Below, one piece after another: positions 16,387 through 24,798 of a stretch of DNA of 39,897 nucleotides (positions within the stretch are counted from its first letter, which is position 1; each line of letters opens with the position of its first letter). Source of the DNA: Rhodospirillales bacterium (GTDB taxonomy: Bacteria; Pseudomonadota; Alphaproteobacteria; Kiloniellales; JAKSDN01). The notes beneath the pieces are model-generated. The model searched no databases, was not told the DNA's origin, and saw only the letters and a list, made by a program, of their open reading frames with translations. The DNA is taken from positions 1 to 39,897 of the forward strand of contig JAOUCL010000011.1 in assembly GCA_029859805.1 (NCBI GenBank), written 5' to 3'. A program made the position numbers and the translations under genes.

Positions 16387-17088
16387 ATGACCGGACAGTC
16401 GAGTCCCCCCGATGTCGCGGCGCGCCCGGTGGCGGCCGTCTTCGATCTGGACAAGACCATCACCAGGCAGGCGACCTACATTCCCTTTCTGCTGTCGGTT
16501 GCCCGTCACAAGGTCTTCAAGCTGCTCTACGTGGTGCCGATCGTCGGAGCGGGGCTGGCCTACAAGATCGGCCTGATTTCAAGGGGCCGGGTCAAGGAGC
16601 TCATGCTGACGGCCATTCTGGGCAAAGCCTCGCGCGCCGAGGTCGCGGCCTACGCCGAGGCCTTCGTCGCCGAGTGCGTCGGCCGCGGACTCCGTCCCGG
16701 CGCCCTGCGCGCCATTGCAGAGCACCGCGCCCGGGGCCACAACTTGATCCTTGCAACGGCCAGCTTCGACTTCTATGTAGAGCGCCTTGGCCGGGAACTC
16801 GGCTTCGACGCGGTGATCGCCACCCGTTCGGCCTGGGACGAGAGCGGGCGTCTGCTCGGCAGGATCGATGGCGAGAACTGCTATGGAGCGGAAAAGCTGC
16901 GCCGGCTGGAAGAGGCGCTGCCTGACCTGCGGGGGAGCTATCGGGTGGTCGCCTATTCCGACAGCCACGTCGACCTGCCCTTGCTGTGTTGGGCGGACAG
17001 CGGCGTGGCGGTCAACCCGTCGCGCAGGCTGCGCCGGCGCGCCCGGTCAGGAGGACTGGATGTCGTCGATTGGAACGAGGTCTCGTGA
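16387..17088 (+). CDS. HAD-IB family phosphatase
   Basis: A 233-residue haloacid dehalogenase-type phosphatase. The nucleophile motif is FDLDKT (19-24), with D20 the phosphoryl acceptor and D22 the acid/base. Motif II is the Thr/Ser of LATASFDFY, and motif IV is YSDSHVDLPLL with two aspartates. Its class includes phosphoserine phosphatase and the phosphatidylglycerophosphatase PgpC. A hydrophobic cap stretch at about 35-60 suggests membrane or lipid contact. The gene follows the CDP-alcohol transferase by 59 bp; a GTG at 16324 overlapping the upstream stop would make them directly coupled. It could remove a terminal phosphate from the lipid made by that transferase, as PGP phosphatases do. 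Confidence 0.78.
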   Translation: MTGQSSPPDVAARPVAAVFDLDKTITRQATYIPFLLSVARHKVFKLLYVVPIVGAGLAYKIGLISRGRVKELMLTAILGKASRAEVAAYAEAFVAECVGRGLRPGALRAIAEHRARGHNLILATASFDFYVERLGRELGFDAVIATRSAWDESGRLLGRIDGENCYGAEKLRRLEEALPDLRGSYRVVAYSDSHVDLPLLCWADSGVAVNPSRRLRRRARSGGLDVVDWNEVS

Positions 17089-17125
17089 CACGGCGGGCGC
17101 CGGTCCGGTCGACAACCGGAATATC

Positions 17126-17140
17126 TTAAGGGAGCCTTAA
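17126..17140. promoter_or_regulatory. Small perfect inverted repeat
   Basis: TTAAGG (17126-17131) and CCTTAA (17135-17140) flank GAG. It lies 54 bp ahead of the nucleotidyltransferase start. It may be an operator half-site pair or a weak hairpin; too short to assign. Confidence 0.25.
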
Positions 17141-17193
17141 CCCGCCATCCGCCATCTACTCGTTTGACCCCTAGCGACTCGTGGAAAGCCCAA

Positions 17194-17955
17194 ATGAAAG
17201 CACTCATCCTTAGCGCCGGGCAGGGCTCGCGCCTGCTGCCTTTGACCGAGGACCGTCCCAAATGCCTGCTGCCGATCAACTCCTCCAGGATGATCGAGCT
17301 GCAGATCCGCGCGCTGATCGACTGCGGGATCGACGAGATCGCGGTGGTGGTCGGCTTTCGCGCGGCGGCCGTGGCGCATTTCCTCGAGGAGCTCGATCAC
17401 ACGGGCGCGGCGATCCGCACCCTGTTCAATCCCTTCTTCAACGTGGCGGACAACCTGGCCAGCTGCTGGATGGCCAGGGGCGAGATGGACCGGGACTTCG
17501 TTCTGCTGAACGGCGACACCCTGTTCGAGCCGGCGGTGCTCGACCGCCTGCTCTCCGCCCCGGCGGCACCGATCACCATGGCCATCGACCGCAAGGCGGC
17601 CTACGATTCGGACGACATGAAGGTGCGGCTCAACGGCAGCCGCCTGGTCGAGGTCGGCAAGACTCTGTCCAGCGAGCTGGTCGACGGCGAGTCGATCGGC
17701 ATGATGCGCTTCCTGGATGAGGGGCCGAGGCGCTTTGCCAGTGTGCTCGACGAGATCATGCACACGCCGAACGGCATCAGCTGGTGGTACCTGAAGGCGA
17801 TCGGCGTGCTGGCCGACCAGGCCCTGGTCGAGACCCGCTCGATCGAGGGGCTGACCTGGGGGGAGGTCGACTTCCGCGAGGACCTCGAGCGCGCCGAGAC
17901 GCTGTTTCCGGACCAGCCCTCCGTGCTCGGCGCCGCGGCGGGCGGCGCCGGGTGA
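17194..17955 (+). CDS. Sugar/alcohol-phosphate nucleotidyltransferase (LicC-like)
   Basis: A 253-residue NTP transferase. The nucleotide loop is LSAGQGSRLLPLTEDRPKCLLP, split here as the glycine-rich part at residues 6-12 and the RPKCLLP part at 20-26. The metal-binding Asp is in LLNGDTLF. Overall it resembles CTP:phosphocholine cytidylyltransferases and related small NTP transferases rather than large UDP-glucose pyrophosphorylases. ATG at 17194 follows GGAAAG; the TTG at 17164 is less likely. It lies between the CDP-alcohol transferase/phosphatase pair and neuA. It could make the CDP-alcohol used by the former, or an NDP-sugar for nonulosonate synthesis, as a GlcN-1-P nucleotidyltransferase does in the legionaminate route. 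Confidence 0.75.
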   Translation: MKALILSAGQGSRLLPLTEDRPKCLLPINSSRMIELQIRALIDCGIDEIAVVVGFRAAAVAHFLEELDHTGAAIRTLFNPFFNVADNLASCWMARGEMDRDFVLLNGDTLFEPAVLDRLLSAPAAPITMAIDRKAAYDSDDMKVRLNGSRLVEVGKTLSSELVDGESIGMMRFLDEGPRRFASVLDEIMHTPNGISWWYLKAIGVLADQALVETRSIEGLTWGEVDFREDLERAETLFPDQPSVLGAAAGGAG

Positions 17956-18003
17956 CCGCGTTCTCCAGGACTAACCAACGCCGGGGATTGCTGTAGGAGT
18001 TCG

Positions 18004-18726
18004 ATGTCAGCAAGCAACGGTCCGGCCCCGAAACGGCTGGCCATCATCCCGGCGCGCAGCGGCAGCAAGGGCGTGCCGGACAAGAACATGCAGCTGGTCG
18101 GCGGCGAGACCCTGATTGCCAGGGCCGTGCGCGTAGCGCGGGAAACCGGCCTGTTCGACACCATCCTGGTATCGACCGATTCGCCGGACTATGCCGAGGA
18201 GGCCAAGCGCGCCGGCGCCGAGGCGCCGTTCCTGAGGCCGGCGGACTTGGCCGGCGACAGAGCCGTCGTTCTGGACGCTATCCGGCATGTCCTCGACGAG
18301 CTGGCGGCGGCCGGGCGCGCGTTCGACCTGTTCGCCCTGCTCGAGCCCACCTCGCCCCTGCGCAGCGTGGCGATCGTCCGCGAGGTCGTCGCCGCGGCCG
18401 AGGCCGAGGGCTGGGACGCCGCCATGGCCGTCAGCCCTGTTCCGTCTCAGATGCACCCCCTCAAACAGCTCGTCGTCGATGCCGAGGGGCGCTCGCAGCG
18501 CTTCGTGAAGCAGGCGGCGAAGGTGATCAACCGCCAGGAGCTGACGCCGACCTACGTGCACAATGGCATGTGCTACGCCATACGCGTCCCGGCGTTCAGA
18601 GAAACGGGGGCGATTTTCGGCACGCGCGCCCGCGCGATTGTCATCGAACGGCCCTACGTCAGCATCGACACGCCGGAGGACCTGGAGACGGCGCGGGAGT
18701 TGATTGGAGCCGGTCCTTTCCGATAG
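18004..18726 (+). CDS. neuA: CMP-nonulosonate (acylneuraminate-type) cytidylyltransferase
   Basis: A 240-residue enzyme that activates a nine-carbon acidic sugar with CTP. Diagnostic are IIPARSGSKGVPDKN (14-28), the STDS substrate loop, LEPTSPLR in the middle, and the C-terminal SIDTPEDLETA. The exact sugar (neuraminic, legionaminic or pseudaminic) cannot be read from these motifs. Partner genes neuB-like and neuC-like lie 9 kb away at 27601-29798 on the same strand, separated by glycan genes. The start ATG at 18004 follows TAGGAG directly upstream. It is the last plus-strand gene before a convergent methyltransferase. Confidence 0.85.
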   Translation: MSASNGPAPKRLAIIPARSGSKGVPDKNMQLVGGETLIARAVRVARETGLFDTILVSTDSPDYAEEAKRAGAEAPFLRPADLAGDRAVVLDAIRHVLDELAAAGRAFDLFALLEPTSPLRSVAIVREVVAAAEAEGWDAAMAVSPVPSQMHPLKQLVVDAEGRSQRFVKQAAKVINRQELTPTYVHNGMCYAIRVPAFRETGAIFGTRARAIVIERPYVSIDTPEDLETARELIGAGPFR

Positions 18727-18730
18727 GCCG

Positions 18731-18752
18731 CGCACTTTTGTCGACGAGTGCG
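18731..18752. terminator. Hairpin between convergent neuA and methyltransferase genes
   Basis: CGCACT (18731-18736) and AGTGCG (18747-18752) form a perfect 6-bp stem around a 10-base loop that contains TTTTG. It fills the 26-bp space between two convergent stops, so a shared terminator is likely even without a strong T-tract. Confidence 0.4.
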
Positions 18753-19721
18753 TCAATTAACGCGACTGACGACTAGACCTTGACCCAGCAGGACGTGCTG
18801 CGGGAACGAAGACGTCTCGAGCACAGGGGCGATGCCGAAGTCGGCAAGCCCTGCCACCGGAAGGTTGAAATAATCCTTCGCCCGGACGTAATTCCGCTGG
18901 AGCGCACTCCGGTTGAAGTCCGCGAAGGGCTCGACCATGAGAACATGGTCGCGGGCTACCCGGGTAATTTCCGAGAGGGCCGCGTCACGTACCATTTCCA
19001 TCTGTTCGACGGCCTGTCGGCTGAAGACAAGGTCGAAGGCCTTGTCCTCGAACGGAAGCTTGGTCGCGTCGCCTTGCCGGAATTCGATTCGGCGATACGC
19101 GGTTTCATCGACATGATCCCATGGGCAGTATGCACGTAACGCATCAGGGAACGCTTCACTTTGCTGCGCAGTTTGCGCCCGCTGCACGCCACTCGTCGTG
19201 AGCTCGATGCCCTGCCAAGTGATCTCCGGAAAGCGGCACGACAGGACGAACAGGTTGATGCCATGCCCGGCCCCCACCTCGAGGACCGAGCGGGGCTGAA
19301 GAGCCTCGATCGCCCGGGCCATCAGCATGAGATGGACCCTCGGCAGACCACCCCGGCGAACCAGCAGTCCCTCGCCTCGCCATTCCGCTGGTACCAGTTC
19401 CTTGCGCGGGGGGACTGATGTGGTTTCCGGCCAGGCTCTTGCCGCGAACGTCTGTTCGTAGCTTTGGCGGACATAGTCCTGGGTGCGTCGACCCCGCAGG
19501 ACCCTCGGGATATTCCCGCCCTTTGGCAGCCAACCGAAGAAGGCACGCCGCCACCTCCGCCGCCGCCAGCGTTTTTCCAAGCCAGCCCTGTAATCGCGCC
19601 ACCGTTCGCTGTCCAACGGCATGCGTTCGACTACATAGGGATCGAGGACCGGCGCGATGGTCTCGAGGTCAAGGTCGATATCCGAGATTTTCGGCTGAGC
19701 AGTGAGAGGCTGTCCCTGCAT
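18753..19721 (-). CDS. Class I SAM-dependent methyltransferase
   Basis: A 322-residue protein with a basic N-terminal region (RRRRWRRAFFGW) and a Rossmann methyltransferase domain. Motif I is SVLEVGAGHGINLF. The acidic ribose-binding segment (GIELT) follows, then GDATKLPFEDKAFDLVFSRQ, the usual Methyltransf_11 pattern. The frame opens with GTG at 19739, but ATG at 19721 has a strong AGGAG six bases upstream and is preferred. The gene faces neuA tail to tail and diverges from the next two SAM-fold genes. Substrate unknown; a sugar or lipid in surface glycan synthesis is likely from context. Confidence 0.75.
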   Translation of the reverse strand: MQGQPLTAQPKISDIDLDLETIAPVLDPYVVERMPLDSERWRDYRAGLEKRWRRRRWRRAFFGWLPKGGNIPRVLRGRRTQDYVRQSYEQTFAARAWPETTSVPPRKELVPAEWRGEGLLVRRGGLPRVHLMLMARAIEALQPRSVLEVGAGHGINLFVLSCRFPEITWQGIELTTSGVQRAQTAQQSEAFPDALRAYCPWDHVDETAYRRIEFRQGDATKLPFEDKAFDLVFSRQAVEQMEMVRDAALSEITRVARDHVLMVEPFADFNRSALQRNYVRAKDYFNLPVAGLADFGIAPVLETSSFPQHVLLGQGLVVSRVN

Positions 19722-19967
19722 GTGTTCTCCTAGCCGCACCCGAGAATACCATGATTTTGGCGGGGACGGCTTTCTCGCGTATTCATCGCTTCGAGGGCTG
19801 CAAACGGACCCGTTGTAGTCCTCGGGGAGACGATTTCCAACACTTTAGATGGTTCGAATTGGTCCGTGCGGCCTGGGCGACTTTGCTCTTCTCATGTCTA
19901 AGCCCTGGGCGAAAAAGAAGCCTTTTAGCTGCATGCTTGTGATCTCATCGCTGCTTGACCGCAGTCG

Positions 19968-21194
19968 GTGGAAACACTATCTAAGCGCATCCGAATGCAA
20001 AGGCTGCTGACGTCAAGAATGCCGAGCGCCGGTTCGGCGTCGGCCTTTCTTGATATCCCAGTCACTTCCGTAGGCGCGAGGCTCCAGAACTTCATGCAGT
20101 ATTTCACGAAAGATGATGGGCGGCAGCTGCCGGTCAGCGATGATTTTCTGTTGCCGTTCCTGTCACCGACCAGCCCCGGCACGAATTATTGGGACTCCCC
20201 GCCACCGGGGCCGGTAACGGACCGTCAGCGGGGACGGACGGTATTGCAAGTCCACCAGGTGCTGCAGCTTCTGCGAAAATGCGGCGTCGAACTGAAAGGC
20301 AGGAAGCTACTGGACATCGGCACAGGGCCGGGACTCATTCCGCGCCTCATGCTGGAATTCTCGGATTTGGGCTCTGCGGTCGGCATAGATCCCTATCTCA
20401 GTGGCGAGCACGCGACCAGCTGGCAAGGCCACAACGAGGACGAGGCTTTGCGAGAAATGCGGGATTTCATTCGTGCCGCCTCGCCGGTTGCTCTGGACTA
20501 CGGCAACTATCGAGAGTTAATGGGCTACGAGCACCACACGCTGATACCCGACCGCTTCCCATACGAGGTGCAGCCTGCCAAGCCGTACCGTTTTGAGCAG
20601 ATCGGCGCTCACGATCTCAGCGAGCTGGATGAGCTATTCGACATTCTTTATGTCAAGGCGATCGATCACATTCCCGACTGGAGCGGCATCTTCGCTGCGG
20701 CTTCAGCGGTTGCCGCCGAGGATGCGGTCTTCTGCATCAAGCATTTTTCGTTCTTTTCCTTCTTGGGTCCGCATCGCTATGCCACGACCAACATCCCCTG
20801 GGGTCACCTGCTTCTGAATGATGACGAATACCGGCGTTTCGCCAAGGAGTTTCATGGTCATCGGGCTGAGCAGATGATCGATTTCTACTTCACCGGCCTT
20901 GCTTATCCGCGCAAGACCATGTCGGGCCTCGTGAAAATCGCTTATGAGCACGGTTTCCTTCCGGTGACGATCATCAACGAACCCTTGCGCAATCTGGCGG
21001 AGTTCCACCGATTGGCGGAAAGCGTGGAAGGTTTCTGGGATATGGCACGGGAAAACTATCCGGACCTCGGCGCCGAAGAGATGTTCTCTGGCCGCTATCA
21101 CATCGTGTTCCGACGGATTCCGGCGGATACTGGGAGCCAGAAGACTGGGAACGGCAGCGCCCCAATCGGAAGCGGCAAACAAACGGGACACTGA
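19968..21194 (+). CDS. SAM-binding-fold protein of surface glycan cluster
   Basis: A 408-residue protein whose central part has a SAM-binding motif, KLLDIGTGPGLIPRLML (about residues 113-129), followed by an acidic turn GIDPYLS. The regions before (1-100) and after (200-400) are long and not recognised. A carboxy-methyl or methyl transferase, or another group transferase, would all fit. It is 2 bp from the CmoA-like gene downstream, implying a functional pair. The start is uncertain: GTG at 19968 or ATG at 19995; neither has a clear ribosome site. Base composition looks less GC-rich than the flanking lipid genes. Confidence 0.65.
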   Translation: METLSKRIRMQRLLTSRMPSAGSASAFLDIPVTSVGARLQNFMQYFTKDDGRQLPVSDDFLLPFLSPTSPGTNYWDSPPPGPVTDRQRGRTVLQVHQVLQLLRKCGVELKGRKLLDIGTGPGLIPRLMLEFSDLGSAVGIDPYLSGEHATSWQGHNEDEALREMRDFIRAASPVALDYGNYRELMGYEHHTLIPDRFPYEVQPAKPYRFEQIGAHDLSELDELFDILYVKAIDHIPDWSGIFAAASAVAAEDAVFCIKHFSFFSFLGPHRYATTNIPWGHLLLNDDEYRRFAKEFHGHRAEQMIDFYFTGLAYPRKTMSGLVKIAYEHGFLPVTIINEPLRNLAEFHRLAESVEGFWDMARENYPDLGAEEMFSGRYHIVFRRIPADTGSQKTGNGSAPIGSGKQTGH

Positions 21195-21196
21195 AC

Positions 21197-21913
21197 ATGA
21201 CAGTCGGCGACGGCCTGAAGGTCGAGAAAGCAAACTGGCGGTTTCGTGGCGACGTCGTCGACAAGTTCGACGAGCACGTCGCCAAATCCGTGCCCTTATA
21301 CCTCGAAGGGCACGAGCTGATCTGCAATTTGGCGGATTACTTCGTGAAGGACGGCTCGACGTGTTACGAACTCGGCTGTTCCACAGGCACTCTCACACTC
21401 AAGCTCGCGGCGCACAACAAGCATCGCGTGGGTGCGGAATTCATAGGCATCGACTGCGAAGACGACATGATCAACCGGGCCCGTGCCAAGCAGAAAGAGG
21501 CGGACGTAACAAATGCGCGCTTCGAGATGGATGACGTCGTGGTAGCCGAACTTGCACCCTGCGATCTCGTGACGGCCTATTACACGGTGCAGTTCGTGCG
21601 GCCAAGCGTCCGTCAGGATTTGATCAACAAGGTCTACAACAGCCTGAAGTGGGGCGGTGCCTTTCTCTTGTTCGAGAAGGTTCGGGCCAACGACGCGCGG
21701 TTCCAGGATATCATGAGCGGCCTCTATCTCGATTTCAAACTGTCCCAGGGCTATACGGCGGAGGAAATCATCGGCAAGTCGCGCAGCCTGAAGGGTGTGC
21801 TCGAACCGTTTTCCACGCAAGGCAACATTGATCTGCTCAAGCGCGCAGGTTTCGTCGATATAGTCAGCGTGTCAAAGTTCGTGTGTTTCGAGGGCTTTCT
21901 GGCCATCAAGTAG
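21197..21913 (+). CDS. CmoA-like carboxy-SAM synthase homologue
   Basis: A 238-residue class I SAM protein that closely follows the pattern of E. coli CmoA, which turns SAM and prephenate into carboxy-SAM. Shared blocks are FDEHVAKSVPLY (24-35), ELGCSTGTLTLKL (58-70), AYYTVQFVRPSVRQDLINK, GGAFLLFEK, DFKLSQGYTAEEI and a conserved KSRSLKGVL holding the Arg equivalent to one that binds the carboxyl group in CmoA. The genuine housekeeping CmoA normally sits with cmoB; no cmoB is here. The neighbour 2 bp upstream is another SAM-fold protein. The product may supply a carboxymethyl donor for glycan modification, or the protein may be a plain methyltransferase derived from CmoA. Confidence 0.68.
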   Translation: MTVGDGLKVEKANWRFRGDVVDKFDEHVAKSVPLYLEGHELICNLADYFVKDGSTCYELGCSTGTLTLKLAAHNKHRVGAEFIGIDCEDDMINRARAKQKEADVTNARFEMDDVVVAELAPCDLVTAYYTVQFVRPSVRQDLINKVYNSLKWGGAFLLFEKVRANDARFQDIMSGLYLDFKLSQGYTAEEIIGKSRSLKGVLEPFSTQGNIDLLKRAGFVDIVSVSKFVCFEGFLAIK

Positions 21914-21965
21914 GGCGTATCTGTAGCCCGGCCAGACAAGAAGTCGACACCGCAAGGCCAGCAGC

Positions 21966-23345
21966 ATGCCATCGTCAAGGATGTCATTGATCATCCCTGT
22001 TGAAACCCAAAGCCGGGAATTCGACGCCAAATTATTGCTCGCCTGTGTCGCCGCAGAGCGCGGATTTCCGGTGATTATGGGGCAACGCACTGAAATCCAT
22101 ATGAAGATTTCCTCGATGCCGAGGAGCATCTACCTAGCCAAGGACATGCGGCAGAGCAGCCTGCGCATGTTTGAGATAATGCACAAGCTCGGACACGAGA
22201 TCGTCGCCTGGGACGAAGAAGGGTTGGTACCCTACGACCGCGAACGGGAGTACAAGATTCGATTCTGCGCGGCTTCGATGAGCCATGTCTCGGACATTTT
22301 CGCCTGGGGTGAGGAAAACGCCGATATGATCAAAGGTTTTCCCGCCTATAAAGATGCGCCAGTTCATGTCACGGGCAATGTCCGATTTGACATGATGCGT
22401 GCGGAGTTTCAACCATTCTTCGATGAAGAAGTGGCGAAGATTCGCGAGCGCTTTGGTAAATTTGTCCTAATCAATACGAATTTTGGCGCGAACAACCACT
22501 ATATCCCCGAACTTTCTTTGGTGACGCCCGGATCACAGCCAGGGAAGTCGATCGCGAGCCGCCAATCCCAACGATACGACGCGGGCTTGATCAAATATCG
22601 GACGGCGTTGTTTTCCAAGTTCCTGGAGTTTGTTCCCGCGATTGCCGGCGCGTTTCCGAGTCAGCATTTCATCATCCGCCCACATCCAGCGGAAAATCAC
22701 GATCCCTGGGAATCTGCGGCCGCTGGCCTGGACAACATCGATGTTGTCCATGAAGGCAGCGTCGTTCCGTGGCTCCTGGCCTCCACGGCCTTGATCCACA
22801 ACAACTGTACAACAGGTATTGAGGCCTTCGTGATGCGCGTCCCGGCAATCTCCTACCGGCCGATTGCTTCGGAAGAATTCGATCGTGATCTGCCCAACGC
22901 TCTTTGCTACGAGATGTATGACTTTGATTCCTTGTGCGCGAAACTGCGCTCTATCATAGACGGCCAGATCGGCAGCTGTGATGCACCGGCGCAATGGGGG
23001 CTTATCGAACTCCATCTCGCTTCGCTCGACGGTAAGCTGGCTTCGGAGCGGATCATAGACGTTCTTGACCAAGACGAAGCCGCCTTCAAACAAGGCGCAA
23101 AGCCCAGTGTGAATGATTTTCTTGGCGGCTGGTTCGAGGCGGTCGCACGTGGCGCCCGGAAGCGATTGAACGCCCTCAAACCCGGCCACAAGAACAGTGC
23201 CCAATATCAACGCCGCCGGTTTCCGGGAATATCGCTCGAAGAGGTTCGTGATCGCATGGGCCGGTTCCGGAGGCTGCTCGGGCGCTTTTCAAATCTCGAA
23301 GTGGACCAGATTTCTCGCAATATTTTCCGGATCAAGGCGAACTGA
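21966..23345 (+). CDS. Surface carbohydrate biosynthesis protein (GT-B-like)
   Basis: A 459-residue protein like those named 'surface carbohydrate biosynthesis protein'. The N-terminus MSLIIPVETQSREFDAKLLLA resembles this family. A second domain contains HFIIRPHPAEN (about residues 237-247), VVPWLLASTALIHNNCTTGIEA (about 268-289) and VPAISYRP, the pattern found in capsule-type glycosyltransferases and CDP-glycerol glycerophosphotransferases. It may transfer a sugar or alcohol phosphate during surface glycan assembly; the exact reaction is unknown. Codon use is visibly more AT-tolerant than in the flanking lipid genes. The C-terminal tail (400-459) is basic and of unknown role. The 239 bp after it hold no gene. 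Confidence 0.7.
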   Translation: MPSSRMSLIIPVETQSREFDAKLLLACVAAERGFPVIMGQRTEIHMKISSMPRSIYLAKDMRQSSLRMFEIMHKLGHEIVAWDEEGLVPYDREREYKIRFCAASMSHVSDIFAWGEENADMIKGFPAYKDAPVHVTGNVRFDMMRAEFQPFFDEEVAKIRERFGKFVLINTNFGANNHYIPELSLVTPGSQPGKSIASRQSQRYDAGLIKYRTALFSKFLEFVPAIAGAFPSQHFIIRPHPAENHDPWESAAAGLDNIDVVHEGSVVPWLLASTALIHNNCTTGIEAFVMRVPAISYRPIASEEFDRDLPNALCYEMYDFDSLCAKLRSIIDGQIGSCDAPAQWGLIELHLASLDGKLASERIIDVLDQDEAAFKQGAKPSVNDFLGGWFEAVARGARKRLNALKPGHKNSAQYQRRRFPGISLEEVRDRMGRFRRLLGRFSNLEVDQISRNIFRIKAN

Positions 23346-23584
23346 ACGTCTGTGGCAATTCAAACTCTCAACCTCGAAGGCGGAAGCTGTAGCTTTGTCT
23401 GCGGAAAACCAGGTGTTGATGATCCGATCAGTGCTGCCAGTCGTGGGCAATTGGGGCAGGCCGACGCGGTCGACCTCGAACCCAGCATTGCGTCCAAACA
23501 AGAGGTTTGTTTCCATTGGCTGGAAACTTAGGGCTACCCTCACATGCGGCGGCTAACCTCTCAGGAATAGGCGGGTCCTAGTCC

Positions 23585-24568
23585 GTGAAGTCGATCATGT
23601 ATCACTATGTCCGGCCGGTTCCGACACAGTTGGACTACTCTCGCTATCTGCACGTCGACGACTTCTGCCGACAACTCGATTGGTTCGCGGCTCGTTACAC
23701 TTTTATCGAGCGCGATGCCTTCCTTGGGTCGCTGCGGGAAGGACGTGCCTGCGAGGGTGTCGTGCTTACGTTCGACGACGGTCTTTCTGATCACTATTGC
23801 TATGTGGTCCCCGAACTGATCAAGCGCGGCCTTTGGGGCGTCTTTTATGTGCCAACGGGCATGTACTCCAAGGGCAAGTTGCTTGACGTGCACCGAATTC
23901 ATCTCTTATTGGGGCGCTTTGGCGGCGATATGGCGCTTAAACTGCTCCAGGATATTCTCACTGAAGAGATGATGTCACACCATCACGTCAAGGATTTTCA
24001 CGAGGCCACATATGGCTCCCAGAGAAATGATCCTGCGACGAATTCGTTCAAGCGCATTCTCAATTTCTTCATCTCCTACGAGTGGCGAGAACGGGTGTTG
24101 GACCAGCTGATGGAGCGTTTCCTAGCTGGCGGTAACGAGCGAGATCTAGTTGACGAGTTCTATACGACCCCGCGGCAAATTCGCGCAATTCACGATGCGG
24201 GCATGATCGTCGGCAGCCACGGCGTGAGCCACCTGGTCATGAGCAAGCTCGGTTTAGAGGAACAGGAGCGCGAGATCGTGGACTCGTTCGCCTTCCTTGA
24301 AGATGCAACGGGAAGTCGGCCAATCACCTTCTGTTATCCACATGGGGGCTTTCACACCTTTACTAGGGAGACCGAACAGCTGCTGGCGACACAGGGCGCC
24401 TTGTTCTCGTTTAATGTAGAGGCGCGCGACGTGACAGCTGACGACGTTCGGCTTAGACCGCAAGCGTTGCCGCGCTATGACTGCAATAAGTTCCCCTTTG
24501 GCACGGCCTCCTTTGGGCCGAAGCGGCCTGTGAGCCCTCAACCAGCCGCTGGCCACGGGCTAGAATGA
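23585..24568 (+). CDS. Polysaccharide deacetylase family protein (NodB-like)
   Basis: A 327-residue protein with a NodB homology domain. The catalytic TFDDG motif is at about residues 62-66, the metal-binding histidine pair is in SHGVSHLVMSKL, and FCYPHGG supplies a later motif. It starts with the family's IMYHYVRP segment. Such enzymes remove N- or O-acetyl groups from sugars, often during surface polysaccharide synthesis. The start is GTG at 23585 (MKSIMYH). A long helical insert (about 100-190) lies between the first and second motifs. It is followed by a transposase remnant and then a GNAT gene. Confidence 0.85.
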   Translation: MKSIMYHYVRPVPTQLDYSRYLHVDDFCRQLDWFAARYTFIERDAFLGSLREGRACEGVVLTFDDGLSDHYCYVVPELIKRGLWGVFYVPTGMYSKGKLLDVHRIHLLLGRFGGDMALKLLQDILTEEMMSHHHVKDFHEATYGSQRNDPATNSFKRILNFFISYEWRERVLDQLMERFLAGGNERDLVDEFYTTPRQIRAIHDAGMIVGSHGVSHLVMSKLGLEEQEREIVDSFAFLEDATGSRPITFCYPHGGFHTFTRETEQLLATQGALFSFNVEARDVTADDVRLRPQALPRYDCNKFPFGTASFGPKRPVSPQPAAGHGLE

Positions 24569-24653
24569 CGTGAGGCGGAATTCGACTGCACCGGCTTGGT
24601 TTTTCAGTTTGCCCTCTTTGGCAAAGTCCTCGGGTGAGGCCTAAGTCATGGAC

Positions 24654-24758
24654 TTATTCATGACTCAGCCAGATTTGGGCTGCAGCGAGGCTGAGCATGG
24701 CGTGGTAATTTGAGGCGTGTTTTTCATGGTGCGTGGCGATACGCCAGAAATCCAGCTG
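24654..24758 (-). pseudogene. C-terminal remnant of an IS5-type transposase
   Basis: Read on the minus strand, this 105-bp piece encodes 34 residues and a TAA stop. It contains FWRIATHHEKHASNYHAML and then LAAAQIWL. This matches the C-terminal tail of IS5/IS427-group DDE transposases (pattern R-x-AT-x-x-x-K-x-x-x-N-(Y/F)-x-A-(V/M)-x-x-AA-x-x-x-WL). The frame does not extend as a recognisable transposase further upstream, and the catalytic domain is missing. No terminal inverted repeats are obvious. It marks an old insertion between the deacetylase and GNAT genes. The rest of the 230-bp gap holds nothing I can name. Confidence 0.7.
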
Positions 24759-24798
24759 TGAGTAACATTGAGCGGAAAAACGCGAGGAGAAGAAGGCT

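Noticed and set aside
23289-23543. 84-codon minus-strand frame between the surface carbohydrate gene and the deacetylase gene
   Set aside because: Most of it lies in the gap and it reads somewhat protein-like, but I could not match it to any family and its end overlaps the upstream gene. It might be a gene remnant; not called.
24569-24798. A complete insertion sequence
   Set aside because: Only a transposase C-terminal tail is present; no catalytic domain or terminal repeats are visible in the 230 bp.
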